Shown one piece after another: positions 36,324 to 47,837 of a stretch of 64,000 bases of DNA. The stretch lies in the NCBI GenBank assembly GCA_014526335.1, contig JACTAT010000358.1, forward strand, positions 353,487 to 417,486. The letters are read 5' to 3'. The first letter of the stretch is position 1, and each line of letters begins with the position of its first letter. Source of the stretch: Chrysaora quinquecirrha. Taxonomy: Eukaryota; Cnidaria; Scyphozoa; Semaeostomeae; Pelagiidae. Position numbers and translations under genes: made by a program. The notes beneath the pieces are model-generated. The model was not told the DNA's origin. It was given only the letters and a program-made list of their open reading frames with translations, and ran no database searches.

Positions 36324-37585
36324 TGGGTATACATTCCGCCTTAGTTTATTGTCTGTTTCTGTCATTCGTTCTCTGATTAGTGTCAGACGAAAAAAGCTTT
36401 TAAAAATGGTTCCGCAGTTGAGTTACGACATTATCGCAACAAAGCTAGCGTTCTATGTATGGGGCCTATTTTGAGGTTTCCGGTTTCCATCGTTCCGTCA
36501 TTCCTTCGTTCCGCATTCCGTGTTTTATAGATAGCTATTGGATGTGCACTTCTTCCTACGTTTTTGCTCGCAAGATGGGATTCAGGACATCTTCGCAACA
36601 AAGCTAGTGTGCTATGTTAAATTACTATTGTAAATTGCTTTTAAAAATTCATAAATTTGCGTTTTCAAATCTTGGGTCTTTTGCTCTTCACTGACATCGG
36701 TTTACAGCATTGTAAATGTGGTTGTGGCTTAGGCTTTAACCGAAATAGCGACCTGCATCTTCTTAGTTTCACAAGGAATGGGGCCGGGGATGGCAGCTTT
36801 AAACTAATTTTCCGTAGTTTCGCGGCTTCTGGACCTTCTATAATAGTAATATAGTCCCCCTATGTTGTTGCCCCTCGGTGGAAACAAGAGTTTTGGCAAA
36901 ACAACGTCACTAAATCATATACATGAAAAACATCATTGTGTTCTGTTACTTACTTCTTTTCCAACAATCGCAATTCTTTATATGAAGCAAAAATGGGAAG
37001 AAGATAATTAAAAGTGCTCTCATCTTGTGAACGAAAGAGAACAGTAACCTGCAAAAAACATCTGTTAATTGTCACCATGTGTATCAATATTTGCAAGGGC
37101 TTCGTACAGGCCAGGGAGTGCCTAGCTTCTTTCTTAAATCTATGAACTCGAGTCGTTAACATTCGCCTCCTTGAAGGAATTTTCAATTTTTGTCGAAGAT
37201 TGGATGCAAATCGTGCATGCTATCTGGTGTTATTTATTTCCATTATTACGGACAAATTTTCAGTTCCCAAGTGTCTGAGAAAGCGAACCATGAAAAAGCA
37301 TTCAGCCTTCAGCAGTAAATAAAGAATACTTCTACGAAGGAACAAATTTCAATTAATCTTTGAGAATTGTTGCTTGTCAGAGAAGTGCCTAGCCTACGCG
37401 TAGGCTAAGAAGTGCCACAGACAGACGATATAAAATGAAGGACTCATTTACAACCCTTTTGTCTGGAACAATCTCTCCTTGTTCTTTCTCACAAAGAAAA
37501 CGACTGTTTTGATCGACTTCGAAATCATCCGACCATGACGCTATGAATTCAGGGAACCTCAGAGGTATGTCCATGGGTATGTCAC

Positions 37586-37615
37586 CATAGTCAATAGTTT
37601 TTTCTATTGACTATG
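37586..37615. repeat. tight hairpin of ATAGTCAATAG ends
   Basis: CATAGTCAATAG, TTTTTT, then CTATTGACTATG: two inverse copies of the end seen at 26101-26222 separated by only six T. It looks like an internally deleted MITE or a transposon-end junction. Confidence 0.6.
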
Positions 37616-37659
37616 ATGTCACGGAGTATCCAGGGTTCTCGCGACACTTTGTTGCATCA

Positions 37660-37800
37660 AGATACCTCATTGGTCTTCCCGCTCTATCCCGCCAGCTGAT
37701 TGGTGTGGAGAACACAATTCAGCTTCATTTTTGGGTGGTGCATTTCGATCCGCATCTGGGTATAAATTCCATCTCAATCTAATATTTGTTGATTAGATCC
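37660..37800. repeat. dispersed repeat copy with intact target sequence
   Basis: Contains CCAGCTGATTGGTGTGGAGA and GCATTTCGATCCGCATCTGG followed by GTATAAATTCC, the uninterrupted form of the sequence split by the 3.5-kb element at 32798/36324. It serves as an empty-site reference. Nothing else is recognised from 36450 to 38840 apart from this and the hairpin. Confidence 0.55.
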
Positions 37801-38841
37801 CAAAGTAATTGCTATAGCCTTGACAGTTGAAAACGAGATATTGAGGCATAAAAATCAGGAAAACGAGAGATTTTCATTTCTATTTTCTCCCAAAATCTCA
37901 GCAGATCTTTTAAAAATGTTTCTACAAAAGTGTTTAGTATGCCTACATAAATAACTCAGCTTAAAAAGTTGTTTTTTTATAAATAATTTCAGCTTCTCAA
38001 CATTATAAAATATTATGTTTCAAACATAACAAGCCAAACAATTGCTCATTAAAAAGAATTAAGAGCTTTGTATTTCATTCACCAACTCATTCTTTATATT
38101 CATCATAGCAATCCTACGTATAGCCAAAGCTATAGCCAATAGATCATTAGCTATCGCCAACCATATCACAGAGTTTTGTCAAATTTTCCTAATGGGTAAT
38201 TACAGAAAAGACGGTAGATCTCGTGTCATGCTATGAATGCTCGGAAACTGCCCCCTAGTACCATGCAGAGGCCAGAAAAGTGTTCAACCTTCCTCCAGAC
38301 AAAAATACCCCTTGCTGGAAACCTTCCTCGCTCAACAATGAAAAACAGGCGTGTTGTTTTGGGTGTGGCAGATTATTTTCTATTGTTCTACTGGACCTTC
38401 CTCCGGTCAATGACCGTGTGACCGTAACTTTTTCCTGGCTCTGGTACCATGGCAACCAAACTTGACGACCAAGTACCAGCATTGGAGACTTAGGCCCTCA
38501 AAAATCAACGTGAATTGATAAGAATTCAACGTGAAGTTGAACCTAAACTGTTACCTATCAAAGACATTACATCAAAACGATGCAGTACACCATAGCGTAA
38601 TTCTCCTTGCTATATTTTCATGGCCAAAATGTAATGAAGCTTCCACTCTACTTCAAAGAGAGGTTGCCATGCGTTTCTAAGAGAAATTTTCCCAGCATTC
38701 ATAGCGTGAAAATACGAGAAACGCAATCTTTTCTGTAATTGCCTCTCACTGCGCATGGGTTGGCAGTTTTTATAATTTAAAGAAATGAGATGGTGAAGGC
38801 AAGACCAAGACAAAACCCTTAATTTTACAGAGAAGAGTTTT

Positions 38842-41800
38842 TTAATCGTCCAAAATTGACCACAGGCTTGACATCGTAGATGTATCAATTAACGGATTTT
38901 TTGCCAATGGGATCAAAACATCTTCTTCTTCGGCTGAATCCTTTGACTGCTGATAACCTGGTGGTGGCCTCCCGCTGTGCCTGCCGTCATTCAACTTGTC
39001 ACGCATGCTCATAAACATATCCATTTTCCAGTTGTTCTTCGCAAGTTTTTTCAAATATTTAAAGCAGCGTTTCGCTCCACCATTCAGAAAGGTGAAATTA
39101 GGCTCAAAAGTTGGTGCGGCATTAGGACCAATGTTCTTATTGCCATGCTTTCCCAACGGCATACGAACCAGCATCTCTGCATACGTGCTCATTGCATCTA
39201 CCATCAGGTTAATTGTTGTGACGTACTCTGCTCTTTTCGTTGCATTTGTCGTTCTGTACAGCAGCTCAAATGATCTCAGGAACATTGTGTACATTATGTT
39301 GAACGCCATACTAACATTTCTTTGTTTCCCATGCTGTGAGTAATCTTTATGTTTGATATTCGATGCGATAGGCCAAACACCTTTTTCAAACAATGCAGCT
39401 CGTTTGAACTGAAGCTTGTTTATTTTCTCTCTGAATTTCTGTTAAAAAAAAATAAAATTGCAATACACTCGTCTATTTAAAAAAAACTTCGTTCCACAAG
39501 TTATACTAGGTTGTCTTAGGTTTTGGCATGTGGCCTAATGTACTATTTTCGAGTAAGATGAGTTGAGAACATAAATGACATGGATACCATGAAAAGTTTC
39601 CCTCTTTTTTAGATATTTTAAACCACATGAAAAATCTTAATAATGAAGTAGCGAAACGATCACAGTTTCTTAGGTTTTAGATGCCCTTCTAATGTATTCA
39701 AGACGTTTGTTTAGCGTAGTTTCTCACAAAAGTTGTCTTTTAAAAATGAGGTTGGACTCCACTACACAGTGCGGAGTGCGAATGGAAAGGCTTTCAAGTA
39801 TGCCCAAAGAGGTTTTCGCTGTCTCTCTGAATATGCCTTTCGTTTGCAACTGCGAACAGCTCCGTTGCTGTGAACACTGCTTTGCTGTGCTGCTAACCCT
39901 ACGCTAAGGGAATAAGAACATTTAGTGTTTGTCTCGCATGCCATTGCTATGGCGGAATGGGATGATGGACAAGAGTGATAAAAGGAAACAGGTTACTGCA
40001 ATGATGAAATGGAATGAATTAAATCATGTCATATAAACCTTAGGATAGTATCTGCAATACATCAATGCACGTCTAAAACAGTCTTCTTCTCACATTCGAA
40101 AACTCTGCAATCGAGGGGGGGGGTAACTCTTATAGAGGGGGTTAGGTATCGTGTGCCTCTGAGAAGCCCGAGGATGGATCCATAACCAGGGGGCATCATC
40201 TTGAAAACATACGTCACAATCAGTGAAAAACATGTCTTCAAGAATAGTATTTCATTCATCGACCGCTGTACAAAGGATAACACTTGCTTATGTCACTGGA
40301 ATATTTTCAATAAATAGACCAAAAACACGGGCAAAATTTCACATTGTATAACTTACCTTCATCACGTGATTTGTTTCCTTCTCTAACATGGCGGGTAACT
40401 TGTCTTTCATTCTAATTATCGGAAGGGAACTTGTTTCATCAACTACAGACCTAATGGCCGCATATTGCGATTGATGTTCATCATCTAAACTGTGTGTGGT
40501 ATCAAGAACTGCTTTTATGGTCCTAACAGCTGATGCATAATCATGAACAACAAATGGGCTTCCAAACGAACGCCCTTTTCCGTTGTTTATTATCTGCATT
40601 GAGACATTGCCTGTGAAAATAGTATTATTCACGCCACAGTCCGTTAAATGGGTTAAAGTAAGAAGGATATGATTGAAGAACTGTCCAAATGATGAATGGT
40701 ATTCAAAAACATGACGATCTTGTGGATCAATATATTGATTATATCCTTTGCCTTGTTCATCTCGAAATTTCGTTTCATTTATCAACAGCTCCGTTACTTG
40801 TTTGCATTTCTGGTAACCACGGCTTGAGGTAGTGAAAGCATTGCAATTTGTGCACCCTTTCTTGCTACTGCATTTGCATTTATTTTTGTTGTTTCTGACG
40901 TAATCAAAGATTGTTTTCCTGAACAGCATCCCAACAGGGTCGTAATCTGGTCTCTTTAACTCAAGAAATTGGTTTGACAAAGAGTTCACTGATAATTTTT
41001 CCAAAGAGAGGATCAAGTTCCTTTTTATACCTCCAGGCAGTGTGCTAAGATAATTTGGCACAAAACCTTTGTGTAGAAACTTTGGCTTTCCTCCAATGGC
41101 TTCTAGTAAGTTACCTATAAATACCATCTTTCTAACGTCTTGCCATGCAATGTGATTGATGAGATCTTTGATTCTACCGTTATGCTTATCTCTAATTGAC
41201 CAAAGAGCTGTGAGCATTGGTGGTAGACCAGCATGAGCTATTTCTAGGCCCATCTGAAGTAAGCTTTTCAGGTAATGTTTTGTGAACACTTTAGTGACAT
41301 CACCAAACGCAGGTTTTTCTTGATTCAACCAACTCAGTATCATCTTAAGCCTCGGTTCTGAAAGATCTCTAGTTGCAGGCATATAGCTTGGATGGCTCAT
41401 CGGCAGGGTTAAAGATATTTTCATTATATCTTTATGATCGATGATATCAAAATAGTTGGCCATATCAAAGGCTCTGCTGCTCATCACTGGGTATAGATTT
41501 GCATATTGTCTGAAGATGGGATAGACATGATCGATCCAAGTGATTGGCTCAGTGTACGTTCTGTTGTGGTAAACGTGTAGAACAAGACGTGAATCTCCAA
41601 AGCTGGCCCTCTTACCCATCTCCGAACCATTAACAAAATATGGATATCCCTCCAAATTACCATCTAATCCTGTTCGTTGAAATGTTGAAGAAATTGTTGG
41701 AAATTTAGCATGTGCTATTCCATTCTTGTCGGTTTTGAATGATACATAAGAAAAACGTGGTTTGCCCTTTTCTCCAACGCCGGATATATCATCAAAGTCT

Positions 41801-42955
41801 GTGTTTCTTGGAAATAATACTACTGTTGCATTTGGATATGGTTTGCTGAATTTCGCTGCAAAGAACTTTGTTTCTAGCGGCTGGCCTGATTGCAGTCTGA
41901 ATACCCAGTTATTCATTGGTTTTACCAGGATGCCATCTTTCGGTTCTTCCATCAGAAGGTTGCATTTCTTCCCGATAACCTAAAATAGAATTTACAAAAA
42001 CAGCTGTCACACGAGAAACTCTATTGAAAATTTCGGCAACTGTCGACATTTTTTATGGTCTGGCGGTCCCAACACCCCTTGCCTTCGCACTGCATCACTT
42101 TTTGTAATCTTTGTTATCTACTGCCTTTCAGGATTTCCGTGTACCATACTATTACGTTGATTAAACGTATGTTAAAGTTTTTCTTATAGTTGCCATGTAT
42201 TCAAACAGGTCGTCAAAAAGAGGAAGGCGTCCATTTTCAAACCAGTTTTTTTCTAGCAAGACTAGTCATAAAGAAACATTTTCAGATTTAATCTTCGTAG
42301 TTACAGAACTCTTTTGAATTTCAATTTGATTCTTTTCTATATTTGGAAAGGAAAGAAAACAGCAAGAGAACCAAAGCCTATTTTCATTTTTTATCATGAT
42401 AAGCCTGATTTTCAACCCAGTTGCGTTAAAAGTTTGACTGAAAACAGGAGCTTTTGGGCAAACGCCGAATCAAGAGAGGCGTTCACTAGAAGGAGGACTT
42501 AAAAAGGGGGCATTTATCACATCATTCAAGTTTTAGAGAGCGAGTTTATTCGAGGGGGGCTTTTAAAATAAGAGGCTTTTAATCGAAGAAATACGGTATG
42601 TCTGAAAACTGATGAAAAAATCAAATTGAAATCCTCACCTCCAAAACTGCTAATGGCCAATTTTCTAACGCAAGTGTGTCGTTTTTAGAGAGATCCAAAC
42701 TGAATATGCCACTGTAGTTCCAAAAGAAGTTCTTTAGTCGAACCTTTGGTAAATGACCAAGAACCGTAAAATTTCTTGCACATTTAACTGCAGATTTTTT
42801 TTGTGGTTCGCCTTTTCTTTTGAAGTATCCAATAAAGATTTTGCCAGGGAGAGGCATCGGATCGCCTTTTGTCGTCAGTTTCAAACTGTTTTCAAAGTTT
42901 ATAAACAACCTTTTTTGATCTGCATTCACCACAAATTGGGCACGATGCATATACT
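38842..42955 (-). CDS. VioB/RebD-like protein with ferritin-like domain, copy B (5' part in gap)
   Basis: Exons: 42639 up to the gap at 42955, 40357-41979 and 38842-39438, joined in phase 0. The first adds a segment absent from copy A (MHRAQFVVNADQKRLFINFE, KIFIGYFKRKGEP). The large exon gives GKPRFSYVSF, WIDHVYPIFRQY, PATRDLSEPRLKMILSW, GLPPMLTALWSIRDKHNG, AWQDVRKMVFIGNLLEAIGG and the cysteine cluster CKCSSKKGCTNC. The last exon gives EMLVRMPLGKHGNKNIGPNA. The order matches bacterial VioB, a heme-linked iminophenyl-pyruvate dimer synthase with a C-terminal ferritin-like domain. The helix 1 glutamate and the EExxH motif are replaced (A and QDVRK), as in copy A, so a di-iron role is doubtful. 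No stop or frameshift is seen in the visible part. The N-terminal exons must lie in the adjacent gap. Function in the animal is unknown. Confidence 0.82.
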
Positions 42956-43455
42956 NNNNNNNNNNNNNNNNNNNNNNNNNNNNNNNNNNNNNNNNNNNNN
43001 NNNNNNNNNNNNNNNNNNNNNNNNNNNNNNNNNNNNNNNNNNNNNNNNNNNNNNNNNNNNNNNNNNNNNNNNNNNNNNNNNNNNNNNNNNNNNNNNNNNN
43101 NNNNNNNNNNNNNNNNNNNNNNNNNNNNNNNNNNNNNNNNNNNNNNNNNNNNNNNNNNNNNNNNNNNNNNNNNNNNNNNNNNNNNNNNNNNNNNNNNNNN
43201 NNNNNNNNNNNNNNNNNNNNNNNNNNNNNNNNNNNNNNNNNNNNNNNNNNNNNNNNNNNNNNNNNNNNNNNNNNNNNNNNNNNNNNNNNNNNNNNNNNNN
43301 NNNNNNNNNNNNNNNNNNNNNNNNNNNNNNNNNNNNNNNNNNNNNNNNNNNNNNNNNNNNNNNNNNNNNNNNNNNNNNNNNNNNNNNNNNNNNNNNNNNN
43401 NNNNNNNNNNNNNNNNNNNNNNNNNNNNNNNNNNNNNNNNNNNNNNNNNNNNNNN
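42956..43455. other. assembly gap, 500 N
   Basis: Exactly 500 N. It hides the 5' exons of VioB-like copy B and separates that gene from the RecQ-like remnant. Confidence 1.
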
Positions 43456-44500
43456 TTTCCTTGAGAACATGTGCTTTAACAGAGGATGGTGTACCAGCAT
43501 GAAACATTTCCACCAGGCGACAACGGGGATCTTCACTGCCACCTGCAAACAATTTTTTATCTAGCTTCAGCTGAAATTTCTTCCAGACAAGGGCACACTA
43601 ATTGTGTGTTTAACAGAAAATTATTGTTTGTTCTGTCTCCTTTCCCTTAGTTGCTAATTCAGCTAAAAGCTCAGAAAACATTGCTTCAAACTTTGTCTCA
43701 TTGCCAACATACTTGGAATGAAACAGCAGACTGTTCTGGACTGGGCTCTTCTTGATGACATGTGTTGATACATGGGCCAAATTGAGCACTGAAAATATTG
43801 CTGCCTTTGTTGCACTGGAAGCCGTTGCAGTGAATACAGCAATCTTCACTGATGAATCCAGAAATGATCTGATTTCACGAATCTGACCATACCATTTTCT
43901 GAAGGCAGGTTTCTGTGAAGAGTCAAGACCCTGAAAATAAAAAGACTTACTGTTAACACAGCTGTTTCAGAAGTAGGATTGTTAAAAACAAAACTGAAAT
44001 CTTTATCAATTTGCTGAGAAGTAAAATAGTCCTTACCATTGTGCAATACAATTAGCCTTGTCAAATGCAACACAAACACAGTTGTTGACAAATTTCTCTG
44101 AAGAAAGAAATTTCCGCCATCTGCTAGTGGCCAACATTGACTCTGGGGAAGTGAGGATGATGTTGTATGCTCCATCTCCATCTTCGATGTCTTGCAAGAC
44201 CTCTTCCGGCTGATCTGCATAGATAGCTGCTGCATTGATTCCGATCTCCTTCAGTTTGGACACTTGGTCAAGCATCAAGGATTGCAACGGTGACACCACA
44301 AGTATGCAACTCGGTAGTCGGTGCACTGAAATACAGGTTCTTCCCTTGGAAAAAATACTTCAGATCCTTCAGTTGATCTTCGTATATTTTTTCAACACAA
44401 TATAACATTTTAACGAAGTCTAAGCCTTCTATGAACTTCTCTACGTTCCAAACAAGATCCCTCGTAGCTTTAGTGCGCACATTCGCCATCTTGGAATCTT
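43456..44500 (-). pseudogene. RecQ-like DNA helicase remnant
   Basis: Pieces read in order on the minus strand. 44340-44490 gives MANVRTKATRDLVW and FFQGKNLYFSAPT, the approach to the Walker A motif. 44033-44326 gives ILVVSPLQSLMLDQV, NIILTSPESML and VAFDKANCIAQW. 43610-43930 gives RKWYGQIREIRSFL, VFTATASSATKAAIF and KKSPVQNSLLF. 43456-43542 gives DPRCRLVEMFHAGTPSSVKA. These are helicase motifs I to V of the RecQ-like family. Walker A itself (GxGKS) is absent, with a frame jump at that point; the DEAH box reads DKAN; the frame is not kept across the 44033/43930 junction. It is therefore a dead copy, probably of a multi-copy family, since a second remnant lies at 57340-57675. Confidence 0.75.
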
Positions 44501-44689
44501 TAACATTTGCTGAATAAAATCCGTGCGGTGAACTCGTTGAGAACGTGCAAAACAAAAACAAAGCCTTTGTATTTGAAGCCAATCAATGATCGAGCTACCT
44601 CAAGAAAAGTTGTGAGGTGAATTTTATTGGTTGTTAAACAATTGTTTAACAATGGCAAATTTGAAGATTCTAGCTGAAATGGAGGCTGG

Positions 44690-45131
44690 AACAAGCTTTT
44701 TGACTTTAATGCGCAGACTGTACATTTCCATGGCGTATTCATGAAAGATGAAATCAAAACCATAGACATTCATTCTCTACCTTGTTCATTTATTTTCAAT
44801 GAAAATAATTTTACTGGTAAAGGAACCCACTGGGTAGCTGTCTATATTGCTGATGATGGTCGATTGGATTTCTATGATTCGTTTGGTGAACCTCCTATGT
44901 TTGAAAGAATTTCTAGACTTTATTAGTCCCTTCAAGCTCGCTTATAATAAGGTTCAAGTTCAATCCTATGAGACTGCTACATGTGGACAACATTGTATAT
45001 TCTTTCTAATAAATAGAACAAAAAACGTTTCAATGAACTCAATGGTTAATAAATATTTCAACATTCAGAACAAGTTAGATAACGATTTATTTGTTTACAA
45101 CTATGTTAAACGGAGATATAATTTAAAATAA
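44690..45131 (+). pseudogene. Polinton/Maverick adenain-type cysteine protease, frameshifted
   Basis: The frame from about 44690 reads FNAQTVHFHGVFMKDEI, then GTHWVAVYI with the catalytic His and DFYDSFGEPP with the acidic partner. It stops at 44924. The adjacent frame continues with KVQVQSYETATCGQHCIFF, the catalytic Cys block, and ends at 45131. One shift near 44915-44935 breaks the protein. The family processes virion-like proteins of Polintons. Tail-to-tail placement next to a Polinton polymerase supports the assignment. Confidence 0.78.
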
Positions 45132-45320
45132 TGTTAAAACAGTTTGTTACAACAGTTTGTTACAATAGTTTGTTTAAACAATTTAGAATATTGTTACAAC
45201 AGTTTGGTAAATCAGTTTAGAATATTGTTACAACAGTTTGTTAAACAGCTTAGAATATTGTTACAACAGTTTAGTTTAGAATAATGTTAAAACAATTTGC
45301 TAAAACAGTTAAATGTTCAA
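45125..45320. repeat. degenerate tandem repeat between Polinton protease and polymerase
   Basis: Repeated variants of GAATATTGTTACAACAGTTT and TTGTTAAACAG, with a unit of roughly 40 bases and shorter subunits. It lies exactly between the two convergent Polinton genes and may have formed in their shared 3' noncoding space. Confidence 0.75.
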
Positions 45321-45348
45321 TCAATGTTTTCTTCTTCACAGCGTCTTG

Positions 45349-47580
45349 CTAGCAAATAATGCCCATATGGCAGTGTGCTAAATCAATCGTCCAGAATCTT
45401 TTATTGTAAAAGGGATTCAGTGATGTCTTTTTTCTTTCCGTAGTGTATATCGTGTGACAGTGTGATTCAATGTTGCATTGAGTGTGTGCATCAACTCTCA
45501 TTTCCATCAAACATTTCACATAATCTTCATGCTTCATTTGCTTCTTCACAACATACTTTTTTATTCCTTTTGCTCTTTCGATTGTATTTCCATCATCAAT
45601 TTGACAGCTATACATCTTTGTTCTCAATCCAACAAATTCTTTCATTCCCACACCACCAAGCTTGTCTTTCATTTTCCTGATAACTTTCTTGTTTTTTGTA
45701 GAGTAATTTGGATGTTCTTTTTCATAATTGCTGAAATCGAATCCATCTTTGTGACCTTTCAATACTTTATCGACTTGATCTTTAGACATTGGTATGTCGT
45801 AGATGAAACTGTCAGTATCCATGTAGCATAGCTCAACATTTGAAAGGTTTCGCCTTGCAAAGTTATAGTGGAAATCATACATCAATGTTTTGCTTATATC
45901 CAATATGCTGAACCCAAAATACATTGGTTTGTTGAGTGTAACTTTCCTCAACTTTTCTCAACCAAAAGCGTGTCTACATTGATTTCAATTACTCCGTAAA
46001 AGTTTGGATTTCTTACCAATTTTCTCAAGACTGTTCCATCAGTACAGATTTCAAAGATACGATGATTTCTCATGTTTTCCATCGTCTTCCCACACACGAA
46101 ATTGTTCATCAACTTGAACAGATCTTTTTCAAAGTCGTTTCTTGCATGTGTTCTCTTCTGGGTATTAAAATCAGTGTATTCTTTCAGCCATAGACTTTGC
46201 TTGAATTCCATGATTTCATGAACTTTTGTCAGCTTCAAACCCAATTCCAAACACTACTTCAAATTTCTTTCATGTATGAGGTATTCTTCTTTGTTGAATA
46301 GATTCGGTATTAGCTTTGGTGTTGACTTAAACTTTTTTCCATTGAAAAGTTCTTCGTGAGTGTTCTTTTGATGTTCTGATAGCACATCTTCATGAACTTG
46401 CAATATTTGCAGTGCCAATGGTAGATCTGCATGATGACCATGTAACTGGGCTGGAAATTCCAAATCGACTTTGAGAATATAACCAACATCTTCGTTCGAT
46501 CTTGTCAGCAAAGCGTGGATGTCTGTATTTCTGATTTCTTCTTGTGTAAACTGCTTGAAACCACCGTGTGGCATTGGTTGCGACATTGCCCATCCATAAA
46601 GATTGTTTGCATCCAGATACATCAGCGTGTTATTTTCTGTTGATTTGGCATGCCGTTTCACTGCTATCGAGACATCACAACGAATGCCATCTTCAATCAT
46701 AAGTAGAATGTCCTTCTTTTCTTCGGATAACAATTCCAGCTTCACACCAGTCATCTTCAGGATTGAATCCCAGGCTAGAGAAGGAGCAGTTAGATAATGT
46801 GCAGGATCGAGTCCGTAGAATTCCAGACTTTGTGCTCTGAACGATTCGAATATATCAGTCAACAGCAACACATCGGTTTTCAAGTACAGTTCATGATAAT
46901 CTTGAAAAGTCTGACAGTTGAAGAATTGCCAAACCTGTTGAGCATGTTCATAATCTTCATTACTGATGTCAGAATCATTGAGTTTGTTGGAAAATGCTTC
47001 TTTTGGTGATAGAGATGTTTCTTCCATTTTCGCTGCACTATCCACCCAATTGTAGGGATAAACACCTTTTCTTGTCAGCAACTCAAATGCTTTCTCAACT
47101 TCTTCAGCTTCAGCATGTGTCAAATCTCTCTTTGATGGTATTTTCCAATTTCTATAATCTAGAACATGTTCATCTTTTAGCGTGTTTTTACATATCACAC
47201 CAGGTTCAAACATTCCTTGGCGTTCTCTTTTCAATTCTGCAACTCTTTCCTGTTCATTTCTCAGTACATCAGGATACTGTTGTTGAGTAATCTCATCATG
47301 TAGGTAGCCTTTCACAGAGACGAATTGTTCTTTCGGTAGGTTGCCAGCTAGTGTTGCCAAACGTCTACATAGAGATGCAAAGGAGTCAATGTATTTGATA
47401 TCATGAATATTTTTTTCCTTACCATCTTCATTCACGTCAGTATGAGCACCAATCTCTGCAGTCATGATCTTTTCTTTCGAATTGGCGATGACCTTTGTAT
47501 TTCTGCCTTTCACATTCTTCAGGACATGATGCATGTCATACCCTGTCAGATTGTGGAAGACGATCCGAATCGTGTGAGTG
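45349..47580 (-). pseudogene. Polinton/Maverick protein-primed family B DNA polymerase, truncated and broken
   Basis: Reading downstream: an exonuclease II-type FHNLTGYDMHHV near 47540; YLKTDVLLLTDIFESF; motif A as YLDANNLYGWAMSQ; motif B region FKLMNNFVCGKTMEN; and motif C as CYMDTDSFIYD near 45810. An in-frame TAG lies at 46254-46256 and a frame change near 45950. The N-terminal exonuclease part is cut by the BEL/Pao LTR at 47581, so the first 20-odd residues of the open frame beyond that point come from the LTR. Motif style (DANNLYGWAM) is that of Polintons and related protein-primed polymerases. Confidence 0.88.
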
Positions 47581-47819
47581 TGTTGGAAAACCCCAACCGT
47601 GCGAGTCGATAAGAAACAAATACTCTGGATTGATTTTTTCGTGAGCAATATATTCTACAAACAGCAGCAAAACTAACACGCCATGCTCGATTTTTACACA
47701 CACACACTAAATTACGTAACAAAACACGAGTATATCAAATAACAAAATGTGCGGGATAAAACCCGGAACGAATGTCCTTTACTATTGTCCAATACTTCTA
47801 TACGTCAATATTTCTAACA
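47581..47819 (-). repeat. 3' LTR of BEL/Pao copy 2
   Basis: Plus strand TGTTGGAAAACCCCAACCGT to CTAACA. Direct repeat of 53514-53751. Confidence 0.92.
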
Positions 47820-47829
47820 CTCCCCCCAA
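47820..47829 (-). promoter_or_regulatory. polypurine tract of BEL/Pao copy 2
   Basis: GGGGGGAG on the element strand, immediately before the LTR start TGTTAG. Confidence 0.7.
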
Positions 47830-47837
47830 TCAAGAAG

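Noticed and set aside
42892..43552. Long frames spanning the N gap
   Set aside because: They are open only because N codons carry no stops; the flanks belong to two different genes.
45462..45831. Plus-strand frames opposite the Polinton polymerase
   Set aside because: Shadows of the conserved polymerase frame on the minus strand.
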